64,000 bases of DNA from Parahaliea mediterranea (GCF_017255185.1 NZ_JAFKCZ010000010.1:62001-126000), one strand, 5' to 3'. Shown: positions 17,912-28,065, counted from the first letter of the stretch. Notes: generated from the sequence alone by a model not told the origin. Made by a program: numbers and translations.

Positions 17912-19264
17912 CTAGCTAGCCGGGCGCGGAGCGAGTTGCCGCCACAGCTGGTACAGGCAGGCAATCTGCAACAGGCAGCCGGCTACCACCAGTTGCGTGC
18001 CGAAAGGTACCGGGACATGACCCGCGCCGCTATCGAGTGCATACAACATGCGCGCAAACAACACCGACCAGATCAGCCACAGCACCGACAGGCCGCCGTA
18101 ACTGAACAGGCGAACGCCGGGGCCCTGCCGCAGCTCCACGGACGCCAGCGCGGCCCAGAACGCCACCAGGGCAAAGGGCGACAGCGCGCTCAGCCAAAGC
18201 CCCCCACCCGCCACCAGCACCACTGACTTGATGGCGACGCACAGTCCCAGCAGGCCCATGAACTCGGGCCGTTTGTGCCTCGCCTGCAGTATCAACAAGC
18301 CCGCCAGGGCTATCCAGGCCACATGGGAAACCGTGTTCACCAGGGCGAAGGCGGAGGCGAGCCATCCGGCGCCAGCACCACCGACAAGGCTGTTCAGTAG
18401 CCCGGCCAGGCTATCCACCACGGCCACGGCCAGGACCGCGACCAACAATCGGTAGCGGGTGGCGTCGAGCGCGTTGTAGGCCGGCATGCGCCGCGCAAAG
18501 CCCCGCGGAGCCGGGGTGGCGGGCGAGCTTCCGGCAGCCGCCGAGCGCGCCGCGGCCGCGGGCTTTTCCAGGGTCTCGGTCAGCGATTCGAACAGGGAGA
18601 CCGCCTGGTCCTGGCGCAGGTGACTGGCCAGTGGAACCCGTTTCGCGCCGAGGCGCACGCACAGCTGGTTGCCGCGCTTGGCGAGGCTGCGCTTGCGAAT
18701 GCGGCGCATATCCGAGCCCAGCGCCGACGCGGCGTTGCTCAGGGCCGCGCCCACAACCAGGCTGACACCCGTGACTCCGGTGCCGACGATAAAAAAGCCG
18801 TTGCCCTGGCGCTTGGCCCCGGTCACTTCCCCGCCCAGATGCTTGTTGTAAAGCAACACTTCGGAAATACCGTCGACCGGCATGCGCAGGTCGTCCTTGA
18901 CGATATCCCCACCCTCGAGGGAAAAGGTCTGATCGCGAAAACGCACCGCGGCGATGACCAGCGTAATCAGGAAAAACAGCAGCATGCCAGACAGTGTGGC
19001 GATACCGCCGCTGCCGGCGAGCATGTCCAGGATGAAGCCCAGCACCGCGCCCAGGAACAACTGGCTCGCCAGGTAACCGGGGCCGACGCCCGCGCCGCGC
19101 ACGCGGAATGTCAAGCTGCCGTCCTCGACGGCTGTACTAAAGCCACGGTGGTCCAGCACCGCGCCGGGGGCGCCCCCGCCATCGCTGGCGGCGCCACAGC
19201 GAGGGCAGGCGGACAGCCCGGTTGTCATGGGTTCATTACAGGCCCCGCAGGCGCTCGTCGCCAT
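17912..19264 (-). CDS. Zinc-ribbon multi-pass membrane protein
   Basis: The protein has 450 aa. The first 25 residues form a short zinc ribbon (C6-x2-C9, C20-x2-C23). Next come two membrane helices (~75-125), a polar domain with a third hydrophobic stretch (GFFIVGTGVTGVSLVVGAAL), and a C-terminal set of about six helices (~270-445). I recognise no named family. The zinc ribbon should face the cytoplasm. The gene is followed by a lipoprotein gene upstream on the same strand (18 bp gap), so the two are probably cotranscribed, with the lipoprotein first. Confidence 0.75.
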   Translation of the reverse strand: MATSACGACNEPMTTGLSACPRCGAASDGGGAPGAVLDHRGFSTAVEDGSLTFRVRGAGVGPGYLASQLFLGAVLGFILDMLAGSGGIATLSGMLLFFLITLVIAAVRFRDQTFSLEGGDIVKDDLRMPVDGISEVLLYNKHLGGEVTGAKRQGNGFFIVGTGVTGVSLVVGAALSNAASALGSDMRRIRKRSLAKRGNQLCVRLGAKRVPLASHLRQDQAVSLFESLTETLEKPAAAARSAAAGSSPATPAPRGFARRMPAYNALDATRYRLLVAVLAVAVVDSLAGLLNSLVGGAGAGWLASAFALVNTVSHVAWIALAGLLILQARHKRPEFMGLLGLCVAIKSVVLVAGGGLWLSALSPFALVAFWAALASVELRQGPGVRLFSYGGLSVLWLIWSVLFARMLYALDSGAGHVPVPFGTQLVVAGCLLQIACLYQLWRQLAPRPAS

Positions 19265-19282
19265 CTCGAATCTCCGAATGCG

Positions 19283-19759
19283 TCAATCGTCGGTCACGAC
19301 AACCTCGCCCGCTTCGTAGACGTCCCGGGCGCTGTCGTAGGTACAAAGCCGATCGGTGCGCTGCAGGCGCTCGCGATTACTCACCCCCACGCGCTGCGAC
19401 TCCCGATCATAGTAAGTGCGGTGATAGTTCAGTTTCGCCATCACTTGCACCTGGCTACAGTGATAGGACTCGCCGGTATAGCGATCGCGCAACGTCGGCT
19501 CCCGATGCAGCAGGCGACCCTCAACCCGGTAGTCGTCGAACTTCTCACCACGATATACCGCCTGGCCTGTACCACTGCGATGAATAGTGGTGACTACGTC
19601 GCGAATATCACGCTCCATGGCCGCCATCATATCCGCCGGCAAGGGTCCTTCGGCACGCGGTTGATCCAGCGTATCGGCGGGAATGCGCGAAACTTGAATG
19701 CCACAGGCTGACAACACCAGGCACAGGCAGAGTGCGGGGGGAATACGGGAATAGGGCAT
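19283..19759 (-). CDS. Small lipoprotein of unknown function
   Basis: The protein has 158 aa with a lipoprotein signal (CLVLSAC, Cys19). The mature part is polar and rich in Arg, Tyr and Asp. I do not recognise a domain. It lies 18 bp upstream of the zinc-ribbon membrane protein on the same strand, which suggests a two-gene operon. The divergent neighbour is a Na/phosphate cotransporter. Confidence 0.7.
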   Translation of the reverse strand: MPYSRIPPALCLCLVLSACGIQVSRIPADTLDQPRAEGPLPADMMAAMERDIRDVVTTIHRSGTGQAVYRGEKFDDYRVEGRLLHREPTLRDRYTGESYHCSQVQVMAKLNYHRTYYDRESQRVGVSNRERLQRTDRLCTYDSARDVYEAGEVVVTDD

Positions 19760-19911
19760 ACGGCTGACAACGTTCTACAACGGGGCTTCCAGCATAGATA
19801 AAGGCCTGTTACATAACAAGCCGACCGTACTTCGAATTAAGTGAAGCGCCCGCCATTGACGCAAGTAGAGGTAGCGTAAACTTCGCACCGGTTCTATGCT
19901 AAAGATGCGGC

Positions 19912-19946
19912 GGGGGCCTGCCCGGCCGCATGTCGGGCAGGCCCCC
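19912..19946 (+). promoter_or_regulatory. Perfect 13-bp hairpin in the leader of the Na/phosphate cotransporter gene
   Basis: GGGGGCCTGCCCG (19912-19924) is exactly complementary to CGGGCAGGCCCCC (19934-19946), with a 9-base loop. It ends 36 bp before the ATG at 19983. There is no T-run after it. If the transcript starts upstream, it would be a very stable 5' leader structure, such as an attenuator, a protein-binding site or an mRNA stabiliser. It could instead be a terminator of antisense transcripts. Confidence 0.5.
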
Positions 19947-19982
19947 TGAATTGCTCACCACAGGATACGATCGCGCGCAGAG

Positions 19983-21620
19983 ATGGAATATCTCCACGTG
20001 GTAATGGCCGGGTTGACGGCCATCATACTGTTTATCTTCGGGCTGGAAAATTTTTCCTCGGAGATCGAACGCCTGTCCGGCGAGCGCTTTCGCCGCTTTC
20101 TGTCCCGTGCAACCCGGATTCCGCTGGTCGGACTCCTGATCGGCGCGCTGGTCACCGCGGTCATCCAGTCCAGCTCGGCGACCTCGGTGATCACCATCAG
20201 TCTGGTCAACGCCGGCGTCCTCTCTTTCAAGAACAGCGTCGGTATTATTTTCGGCTCCAATGTCGGTACCACCGTCACCGCCCAGCTGGTGGCATTCAAG
20301 CTCACCGCCTTCGCCCCGGCCATTATCATTATCGGTTTTATCCTGTCGCTGGTGCGTTCGCGCGCCGCGCTGTTCGGCAAGTCGATCTTCTATTTCGGTT
20401 TTGTGTTTTTCAGCCTCAACCTGATCTCCGACTCCCTGCAGCCACTGCAACAGGAACCGGCACTGGTAAAATACCTGCTTCAACCACAGAGCCCCCTGCT
20501 GGCGATTCTGGTTGGCTGCGCGTTCACCGCCATGGTGCAGTCGAGTTCGGTCACTACCGGCCTGGCCATCATTTTCGCCCAACAGGGCCTGCTCAGCCTC
20601 GAAAACGCGGTACCGATCGTCATGGGCGCCAACATCGGCACCACCGCCACCGCCCTGATCGCAATTTTCAACATGGACCTGGCGGCCAAGAAAACCGCCT
20701 TGAGTCACTTCCTGTTCAATGTCAGCGGCGTGCTGATTTTCCTGCCGGCGCTGCTGGTGTTCGGTCACCGGCTCAACGAGATCGACACCGAACCCGCCAT
20801 CGCGCTCGCCAATATTCACCTGGTGTTCAACCTGGTCACCAGCCTGATTTTCATCGCCCTGGTCAACCCGTTTACCCGCCTTGTCGATGCCCTTGTCGGC
20901 GAGGGCAAGATGGACTTCGAACGCCTGGAACTGCCGAAACTCGGCGAAGGCGATGATTTCGACGCGGTACGCGGCAGGCTGCGGGCGAACCTGGCGCCGC
21001 TGCTGGGCTTCCTCCAGGAAAACTACAACCTGGTCACCCTGAGCATCGAGTCGGGCTACCGCAGTATTTTCGAGGCCTCGCACAAGCGCATCCAGTACAT
21101 CGAGTTCCTGGAGCAGGAGTACCGGGCCTATTTCTCCCGCGTGGTGACCAGTATCGGCGACGAGCGCGAATCGCGGGAGCTGCTGGCGCTGATCACCCGC
21201 TACGACTACCTGTTCCAGGTCCACGACTCGATCGAGGATCTCTTCAACACCAAAAAGACGATGAAAACCCAATATGTCGAGTTGAAGAGCGACGTGGTGC
21301 TGATGGTCCGGGAAATTTCCAGCCACACGCTGGGGCTGTTCGATGAGATTCGCAAGTCCCTGCTGCGGGACGAAACCGCCGAGGTGAAGCAGAAAGCCAC
21401 CAGCCTCCAGGCGGTCATCGACGACAGCAACCGCGAGTTACTGAGCCTGATGGCGCATCCCGACCGCCGCGACGCGGGCGCGCTGTCGAACTTTGTCACC
21501 TACTCCCTGCGCCTGCGCGACAAACTGCTGAGTTTCGACAAGCTCAAGGAGGCGACCGCACCCGACCCGCGCCGCGAGACGGATACCACGGGTCAGAATT
21601 CCGGTCCGACCGTGATGTAA
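19983..21620 (+). CDS. Na+/phosphate cotransporter family protein with PhoU-like C-terminus
   Basis: The protein has 545 aa. The membrane part (~1-310) contains the two inverted QSSS motifs typical of the family (VIQSSSATSV near residue 60; MVQSSSVTTG near residue 182), with GSNVGTT and GANIGTT after them. Residues ~340-525 are a helical PhoU-like cytoplasmic domain. It takes up or exports inorganic phosphate with sodium. The 3' end overlaps the end of convergent tamA by 28 bp. A strong hairpin lies in the leader; no Pho box was seen. Confidence 0.93.
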   Translation: MEYLHVVMAGLTAIILFIFGLENFSSEIERLSGERFRRFLSRATRIPLVGLLIGALVTAVIQSSSATSVITISLVNAGVLSFKNSVGIIFGSNVGTTVTAQLVAFKLTAFAPAIIIIGFILSLVRSRAALFGKSIFYFGFVFFSLNLISDSLQPLQQEPALVKYLLQPQSPLLAILVGCAFTAMVQSSSVTTGLAIIFAQQGLLSLENAVPIVMGANIGTTATALIAIFNMDLAAKKTALSHFLFNVSGVLIFLPALLVFGHRLNEIDTEPAIALANIHLVFNLVTSLIFIALVNPFTRLVDALVGEGKMDFERLELPKLGEGDDFDAVRGRLRANLAPLLGFLQENYNLVTLSIESGYRSIFEASHKRIQYIEFLEQEYRAYFSRVVTSIGDERESRELLALITRYDYLFQVHDSIEDLFNTKKTMKTQYVELKSDVVLMVREISSHTLGLFDEIRKSLLRDETAEVKQKATSLQAVIDDSNRELLSLMAHPDRRDAGALSNFVTYSLRLRDKLLSFDKLKEATAPDPRRETDTTGQNSGPTVM

Positions 21621-23494
21621 ACCTGAAAACTGTCGTCGGCGTCGTCCAGGGGGACGCCGAGGTCGATGCGCGCCAGACCCACCGGCGAGCGCCAGCGCAG
21701 CCCCAGGCCCACGCCGACCTTGGGTTCGTAGTCTTCCCAGCTGTTGAAGGCGTTACCGCCGTCGACGAAGGTCGCCACGCTCCAGTCGGGAATCACCTCG
21801 TATTCGTATTCGAGGCTGGCGACCAGTTCGTGCTTGCCGCCGGTGATGGTATCAATGGGAAAGAGCGTCTCAAAGCCGTAGCCGCGCACACTGCGCACGC
21901 CACCGGCGCGAAATTCGTAATATTCCGGCATCTGGTTGAAGTTAACCGTCAGCGCTTCCTTGCTCTCCGCCTCGCTATAGCCCATTTCAGTGCGCAGCAG
22001 CAGGCGGCTGCGCTCGCCCAGGGAGCGGATATGCCAGGTATCCAGGCGCGCCTGCCAGAAGCTGATATTGGAGCCCAGCGCCTCGTCCGCCCCCAGTAGC
22101 TGCAGGTCTAAATAGTCGCCACTGCGGATATACAGTCGGTCGTCACTGCGACGCAGGGCCAAGCGCGCGCGCGGTACCACCGCCTCGAAGTCGGGGGTAA
22201 GCGTGTTGTAAGTCTCCTCGCCGATGGCGTCGATAAAACCCTCCTGATCAGCCTTCGACAAGTAGCCAAACAACACTTCGAACATATCGTAGGTTTCACC
22301 CACCAGACTCACACCGAGTTCGGAGCGCAGTTCGAATGCACCCCACTGCCGCCGCGGCTGATGCCATGTGGCGGACAGCAGGTTGGTGGCGATACGCGTC
22401 TCACCGCCTCGCGCCAGCCCCACGTCCTGGTAGGTCAGGTCCTTGCTCTCGTGACGTGCGCCCAACACAAGCCGGCTACCGGCAAGCGGGTCGAGCGGGA
22501 TCACATAATTGAGATCCCCCGCCAGTTTGCGGCGCTCCTCCACCAGGGCAAGGCCGAGGTTGAAGTGCTGGCCGCGGCCGCCGACGTAGCGGCGGGTCCA
22601 GTCCAGCTGTGTACCTACACCGGTATCGGTGCCCCAGCCCAGGCGCCCGCGGTAGCGGTTGTTGGGGAACGTTTGCAGGCGAATCTTCAGCGGCACCACA
22701 CCCGGTTGACCGGGAACCGGTGGCTGCGGCTCGATCTCCACCTCGCTAAAGTGGCCGCTGCGACTCAGCGCCTGCCGCTGACGCGACAATGCGCCGCTGT
22801 TGTAGGGGTCGCCGGGCTGGAGCACCAGGTAGCGCTCGAGGTACGCCGTATCGAAGCGGTCCTGCTCGAAGGTAATGGGGCCGATCACCGACTGTCGACC
22901 GGGCGCCACCACCAACTCGATCCGGGCGCTGTAGCGCTCGAGATCCACCTCCACCCTGTGCGCCCGGTAGTGGGCCCGGCGATAGCCCTGGCGCCGCACC
23001 TCCTCGAGCAGGCTGCGTTTGGCCGCCTCGTAGCGCCGGTGGTCCAGTATGTCGCCCGCGGCGAGGGGGAATGCCCCGGCAAAGGCATCCTTGTCCAGGA
23101 AATCGGCGCCGCGGCCCTCAAAGCGGATATCCACGGCGCCGACAGGCAGGGGCGGTCCGGCGTCGATGCGGTAGCGGGCCCACCAGGCGCGTTCCGGTGA
23201 CGCCGGCTCGTCCAGCGTCGCCTCCACCTGTACCCGGTAGTAGCCGAAGGGCTGCAGTGCGCGCTCAATCTCGCGTTGCGCCTTTCCGTGTCGCTCCTGT
23301 ATCGACACCGCCGTCAGTCGCTTCCGGTCGCGGGCGATGCTCAACGAGGCGCGCACGTTATCCAGCAGTTCACCCTCGACACCCTCCACCACCACGACCA
23401 CACGCCCGTTATCGCGCGCCGCGCCGGCCTGCAGGGGTAGCAGCAGTAGCAGCAATGCGACGGCAACCAGGCGCCGGACCAGCTCAGTGCTCAT
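21593..23494 (-). CDS. tamA: TamA, outer-membrane component of the translocation and assembly module
   Basis: The protein has 633 aa with a signal peptide (~1-25). Three POTRA domains (~30-270) precede a 16-strand BamA-type barrel that ends in Phe (VYITVGPEF). The barrel contains RGAGVRSVRGYGFETL-like residues, the conserved VRGY loop (here GVRSVRGYGFE). With TamB it helps insert autotransporters and other proteins into the outer membrane. It overlaps the end of tamB by 11 bp, so translation is coupled. Its 3' end overlaps the convergent transporter gene by 28 bp. Confidence 0.93.
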   Translation of the reverse strand: MSTELVRRLVAVALLLLLLPLQAGAARDNGRVVVVVEGVEGELLDNVRASLSIARDRKRLTAVSIQERHGKAQREIERALQPFGYYRVQVEATLDEPASPERAWWARYRIDAGPPLPVGAVDIRFEGRGADFLDKDAFAGAFPLAAGDILDHRRYEAAKRSLLEEVRRQGYRRAHYRAHRVEVDLERYSARIELVVAPGRQSVIGPITFEQDRFDTAYLERYLVLQPGDPYNSGALSRQRQALSRSGHFSEVEIEPQPPVPGQPGVVPLKIRLQTFPNNRYRGRLGWGTDTGVGTQLDWTRRYVGGRGQHFNLGLALVEERRKLAGDLNYVIPLDPLAGSRLVLGARHESKDLTYQDVGLARGGETRIATNLLSATWHQPRRQWGAFELRSELGVSLVGETYDMFEVLFGYLSKADQEGFIDAIGEETYNTLTPDFEAVVPRARLALRRSDDRLYIRSGDYLDLQLLGADEALGSNISFWQARLDTWHIRSLGERSRLLLRTEMGYSEAESKEALTVNFNQMPEYYEFRAGGVRSVRGYGFETLFPIDTITGGKHELVASLEYEYEVIPDWSVATFVDGGNAFNSWEDYEPKVGVGLGLRWRSPVGLARIDLGVPLDDADDSFQVYITVGPEF

Positions 23495-26400
23495 AGGTAA
23501 TGGTCACCCCCAGGTTATTGTCCGCCTCGCCCACATTGGCCTCCACCCCGTAACGGGGCGTGATGGTATAGAGCGCGTCGAACTCGCTGGTTTCCTCCAG
23601 CAGGTTGTAGCCGTAACCCACATAGAGTTTGGGGTGCAGGTAGGTGCCGATGCTGAGGGCCGATTCCCGGCTGGCGGCGGAATGCCCGGTGAGCAGGTAG
23701 GACTGGATCTCCGTTGGGTCGAGTTGGGGCCGGGAAAACAGCTCCATGGCCGGCGTGGCGAGGGGGCCGGTCACCTGCACCCCGGCGGCGCTGACCAGGG
23801 GGTCGTTGTCGATCCAGCGCACCGCGCGCAAATTGACCTCCGGCTCGGTCACCGGCCCGCCGCGGAACAGCACTTCCCCGGTCTCGATCTCCAGGTCCTG
23901 GCCGAAGGCGCGGAAGGTGCCACCCTCGATGTTGAGGCGGCCGTCTGCGGTGGGCATCAACGAAGCCTGGCGCGGGTGGTTGCGGAAAATGACACCGCCG
24001 GTGATGCTCCCGGCAAAGCCCAGCGCGCTCACCCGAACCCTGTCGCCCAGCACCAGCTCCACCTCGCTGTCGATGCGCAGCGGCGACGCCGGCGCCTCGG
24101 TGACCGCGCCCCCCGCCGGTTCGCCGAGAATCACCACATCGGGGGAGGGCGCGACGATGCGGCCCGGATCAGGTTCGGTCTGCGATGCGGCCGCTTCGGG
24201 TTCCGCCACGGCCACCTCCTCCGGCGCGACCCCGGGACTGAGCCCCAGTTTCGGTGTGATGCGCGCCTCCGCGACGGCCACCTTGCCGCGCAACCGCAGG
24301 ATGTCGTCGCCGAAACGGATATCGAGGTCGGGCGACAACAGGGCGCGCGCATCCGCGGTGTTGTAGACCTCCACCCGGTCGCCCCGCAGCGTCATGGCCA
24401 ACACGCCAGTCTCTGTCTCCAGGTCCCCGGCCAGGGTCAAGCGGCCCCCGCCCGAACTCAGGCCACCGCGAATGCGTAGCTGGCCCGCCGGGGACGGGTC
24501 CGCCTGCAAGCGCAGGTCGAGGTCACGCAGCTCCAAACCGGCCAGCGGCACATCCGCGGCCGCCTCCGCCAGCGCCAGCTGCCCCTCGAGCGTCGGCTGG
24601 CCCAGGGTGCCGCCCAGGCGCAAATCGCCCTGCAGGCGCCCGCGGACCGCCTCCAGCTCCGGCACCCAGCCCTGCAGGCCGCTGAGATCGGGCAAGTCCA
24701 GCTCCAGTCGGCCCGTGAGTGGCTGGGGATCAGCCAGCGGTAGCCGGCTCATGGCGGGCAGTTGCAGCTCGGCCCGCACTTGCCCGGTTTCCAGGGGCCT
24801 CAGGCCCAGGGTCGCCACCAGGCCGCCGCGGTCAATATTCAGATCGAGCTGGCCGCCGCCGTGGTGCAAGCGCTGTACCCCCGCAGGGGTTTCCACCCGC
24901 AGCTCGCCGGGCTCGACGGCAAAATCCCCGCGTCCTTCGAGCGCCCCGTCCGCGGCCATTGCCACCCGCAACTCCCCGTTCACCGCGCCGCTCAGGTCGG
25001 GCAACAGGCGCGCCAGCGACAGGGATTCCAGGCTGGCGGCGAAATCGGCGCCCCCCGTTGCCCGCCAATCACCGCTGGCGCAGAACCGGGCTGGAGGATG
25101 CTCGTCGACACCGGGGGACTGCAGGCAGGTATCGGCGAGCGTCACCCGGGCGGCCGACAGCGACAAGGGGGCCGTGGCGTCCAGCTGCCAGTGACCGCCA
25201 GCTTCGCTGTCGAGAGCAAGCGCGGCCACCGCGCCCCGCCAACTGCCGCCGGCAATATCGTATCCACCGTCGAACCGCGCCTGAAGCTGCTCGGTGATCC
25301 CGTGGACATCGAGGTTCAACGTGTGGCTACCGGTACTGCCGCGGGCCCTGAAGACGGCGGACTCCAGCAATGCCTGGTCCGCCGCCGGACCGGCGGACAG
25401 CGCCCCGAGTTCGAGATCCAGGCGCAGTGGAGCGTCCCCCGCCAGGCCCGCCTGTACTTCCAGAGCGAGCGAGCTCAGCGACTGTCCCTGCCATTGCAAC
25501 TCGCGGCCCTCCAGGCTGGCCTGGACACGGGGTTGCTGCGTACTGCCGGACACACGGCCGCGGGCGGACAGGGCGCCGCCCGCTCCCGCTAGCAGTTCCC
25601 CGGGGGCCGGCGCCTCCAGCGACCAGTCGAGCGCCAGCTGGTCGCCGTCGACCCGCCCGTCCGCCCGCAGGCGGTTGCCACCGCTGTCCAGGGCCAGGTT
25701 CTTCAGTTCCATCAACTCGCCTTCAACCAGCCCCCGCGCGCGCAGATCGATCGCGCGCCCCGCGATCTCGCCCGCCAGGCGCTCGAGCACCACTTCGGCG
25801 CTGATCCCGGTTTCACTGTCGATGCGCCCCCGGGTGTCCAAATCCAGGTCCAGGGCCCGTTGGCCCCGCAGTTCGGGACGCCAGCGTCCCGGCTCCAGGC
25901 CCCGCCCCTCCAGCCGCATCTCCCAGGACGGGGCCGGAACCCAGGCCGCGTGGCCTTGCAAGGTAATGTCGCCCGCCAACAGGGCGCCGCGCAGCGCCTG
26001 CAGCCACAATTCCCGGTCACTGCCGCTCACCTCGGCCCGCCAGTGCCCTGGCGGCACCTGGCTGCCCGCCATATCGGCGCTGAGGTTGCCACGCCAGCGC
26101 GTCGGCGTTCCGCCAATGACCGCCCGCCCCTCCGGGCTGCCGGCGATCGCCTCGCCCCGCAGCGGCCAGCGCAGATCGCTCCAGCTCACGGTCAGGTCGA
26201 GCTCGGGCTCGCCCCCGGCGGGAAGTTGCACCGCACCCGACAGCATCACTTGCAGCGGTGTATCGACCACGGCCAAATCCAGGCGTTCCAGATCCAGGGT
26301 CTCGCCGGCGAAGTGCAGATCGAGGCGGCCCGCGGCCTGTAACTCGGAAGGCAGGTCGGCGTTGAAGGCCTCAAGACCCTCGCCCCGGGCCCGGTAGGCA

Positions 26401-27437
26401 AGCGCGGCGCTTATCGGCCCGGCCCAGCCGACATCGCCCTCCAGCGCCAGCTGATAGGGCCCGCTGACCAGCTCCAGGTTTGCGATCTCGATTCCATCGC
26501 TATCACCGGCGGCATCGAGAGCCCATTGCAGGGGATCATGGCCCGGCCCCGCCAACTGCCCGCTTGAAGACAGCTGGTAGCGCTGGAGCGTGCCGCTGGA
26601 ACGCAATTGTCCGGGGCCGATGCGCGGGCTTTGCTCACCAATTCCCAGAGCGAGCGCAGGCCAATTCAGCTCAAGGTCCCAGCCCGGCTCGCTCAGCAGC
26701 GAAGTCAGCGTGCCGTCCAGGTCGAGCGGCAGCTCGCCATCGCCCCGGTGGGTGACGCGCAATTGATCGGCGTGTCCCGCCAGCTTCAACTCGCCACCGG
26801 CGCGGCGGCCGTCGGGCAGGCGCCAGTGCCAGGCTATTTGCAGGCCGGCCGGCATGCCGCTGGCCAATGCCAGTTGCCCCGCGCCGGTGATCTCCCCTTC
26901 CGCCGCGCTCACGTCCAGGCGCGCCAGGTCGACCCGGCCGTCGATCACACTGCCGGCGAGGCGCACCCGGTCAATCCGCTGGGGCGGGGCCTCGCCGGAA
27001 CGCAGGCCAATGGCATCCAGCGCGATGGAGCCCAGTACAATATCGAGTGGCGGCTCGAGGGCGGCGGGATCGAAAGGCTCACTGTCCTTAGGGGGCTCGC
27101 CACTGTCCGCTAACACCACCTCAACACCCCGCGCCGCCAGGCTGTCCACGTACAACGTGCCGGTCAGCAGCCGGGCGGGCCGCCAGGCATAGCGCAGATG
27201 CTCCACGGTGACACTGAGCCCCGGCTGATCCAGGCGCAGCCCCTCCAGCTCGAGGGTGTCGAGCAGCGAGCCCTCGACCCGCTCCCAGGCCAGGGCGCCG
27301 CCGGCTATCGCCCCCGCCCGCTCCAGCAGCCAGCGGCTGCCGGCGCTGGATGCGGCCAGGCCCAGCAGCGTGCCAATCACCAGCAGCAGGCACAGCAGGA
27401 TCAACAAGACACCGTAAAAGAGGGTTTTTGTACGCAA
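23484..27437 (-). CDS. tamB: TamB, inner-membrane-anchored translocation/assembly protein
   Basis: The protein has 1317 aa. One membrane anchor lies at residues ~8-30, then a long beta-helical region with repeated short strands, and the conserved C-terminal DUF490/TamB domain (with LLTGHSAASRESALSI). This makes a bridge across the periplasm to TamA that carries proteins and probably phospholipids. The start is a TTG codon (reads MRTKTLFYGV); the length and anchor fit this choice. It is followed directly by tamA. The order tamB-tamA is the reverse of E. coli. Confidence 0.93.
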   Translation of the reverse strand: MRTKTLFYGVLLILLCLLLVIGTLLGLAASSAGSRWLLERAGAIAGGALAWERVEGSLLDTLELEGLRLDQPGLSVTVEHLRYAWRPARLLTGTLYVDSLAARGVEVVLADSGEPPKDSEPFDPAALEPPLDIVLGSIALDAIGLRSGEAPPQRIDRVRLAGSVIDGRVDLARLDVSAAEGEITGAGQLALASGMPAGLQIAWHWRLPDGRRAGGELKLAGHADQLRVTHRGDGELPLDLDGTLTSLLSEPGWDLELNWPALALGIGEQSPRIGPGQLRSSGTLQRYQLSSSGQLAGPGHDPLQWALDAAGDSDGIEIANLELVSGPYQLALEGDVGWAGPISAALAYRARGEGLEAFNADLPSELQAAGRLDLHFAGETLDLERLDLAVVDTPLQVMLSGAVQLPAGGEPELDLTVSWSDLRWPLRGEAIAGSPEGRAVIGGTPTRWRGNLSADMAGSQVPPGHWRAEVSGSDRELWLQALRGALLAGDITLQGHAAWVPAPSWEMRLEGRGLEPGRWRPELRGQRALDLDLDTRGRIDSETGISAEVVLERLAGEIAGRAIDLRARGLVEGELMELKNLALDSGGNRLRADGRVDGDQLALDWSLEAPAPGELLAGAGGALSARGRVSGSTQQPRVQASLEGRELQWQGQSLSSLALEVQAGLAGDAPLRLDLELGALSAGPAADQALLESAVFRARGSTGSHTLNLDVHGITEQLQARFDGGYDIAGGSWRGAVAALALDSEAGGHWQLDATAPLSLSAARVTLADTCLQSPGVDEHPPARFCASGDWRATGGADFAASLESLSLARLLPDLSGAVNGELRVAMAADGALEGRGDFAVEPGELRVETPAGVQRLHHGGGQLDLNIDRGGLVATLGLRPLETGQVRAELQLPAMSRLPLADPQPLTGRLELDLPDLSGLQGWVPELEAVRGRLQGDLRLGGTLGQPTLEGQLALAEAAADVPLAGLELRDLDLRLQADPSPAGQLRIRGGLSSGGGRLTLAGDLETETGVLAMTLRGDRVEVYNTADARALLSPDLDIRFGDDILRLRGKVAVAEARITPKLGLSPGVAPEEVAVAEPEAAASQTEPDPGRIVAPSPDVVILGEPAGGAVTEAPASPLRIDSEVELVLGDRVRVSALGFAGSITGGVIFRNHPRQASLMPTADGRLNIEGGTFRAFGQDLEIETGEVLFRGGPVTEPEVNLRAVRWIDNDPLVSAAGVQVTGPLATPAMELFSRPQLDPTEIQSYLLTGHSAASRESALSIGTYLHPKLYVGYGYNLLEETSEFDALYTITPRYGVEANVGEADNNLGVTITYEH

Positions 27438-27562
27438 CTAATCGTCCCGCCGCGTGGTCAGAGAAAGAGCCGGCCGGTCGCGGCCCAGTGGAGGTTGCCA
27501 CCCGAGCCGGCAACATCTAAGTTTAGACAGGCACCCGACATACTATTGAAAGGTTGATAGCA

Positions 27563-28051
27563 ATGAAACACGCAACTCTCCTCGCCGGCCTGCTGGGCCT
27601 GTGGGTTGCCGGCGCGGCGGCCATCGAATTCAACACCGATGCCATTAAGAAAATGCAGGAGGAAGGCGAAAAAATCATGGAGGAAGAAAAAGCCTTTCGC
27701 GCCTTCAAGCTACCCAACGGCCAGTGCCTGCAAGCCGCGGGTAATCCCAGCAAGGCCGGCGTGAAGCTGGTGAGCCGCAAATGCAATGACAAGGCCCAAA
27801 ACCAGAAATGGCAGTTCGACAAGCAGGGCCGCCTGGCCAGTCACGGCGGCGCCTGCGTGGGCCTGGCCGGTGACGGCAAGGAGGCGGGCGCCAGCGCCGT
27901 ACTGAAGAATTGCGGCGGAGCGGGTGACCAGAAGTGGTCGCTGGACGGCGCCGGGCGCCTGCACAACAAAGGTGGATTGTGCCTCGAGGCGCAGGGCGGC
28001 CAGGTTCAAACCGCGCCCTGCAGCAAAGCGGCGAACCAGAAATGGGGCTAG
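27563..28051 (+). CDS. Secreted ricin-type beta-trefoil lectin-domain protein
   Basis: The protein has 162 aa from ATG 27563, which is 9 bases after AAAGG; an in-frame TTG at 27554 abuts the ribosome site and is less likely. A signal peptide (~1-20) and a short charged helix come first. Three lobes with NQKWQF, DQKWSL and NQKWG follow, the QxW repeats of ricin-type lectins. It should bind carbohydrate outside the inner membrane. Divergent from tamB; no catalytic domain is present. Confidence 0.85.
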   Translation: MKHATLLAGLLGLWVAGAAAIEFNTDAIKKMQEEGEKIMEEEKAFRAFKLPNGQCLQAAGNPSKAGVKLVSRKCNDKAQNQKWQFDKQGRLASHGGACVGLAGDGKEAGASAVLKNCGGAGDQKWSLDGAGRLHNKGGLCLEAQGGQVQTAPCSKAANQKWG

Positions 28052-28065
28052 GCCCAGGTACTCGT

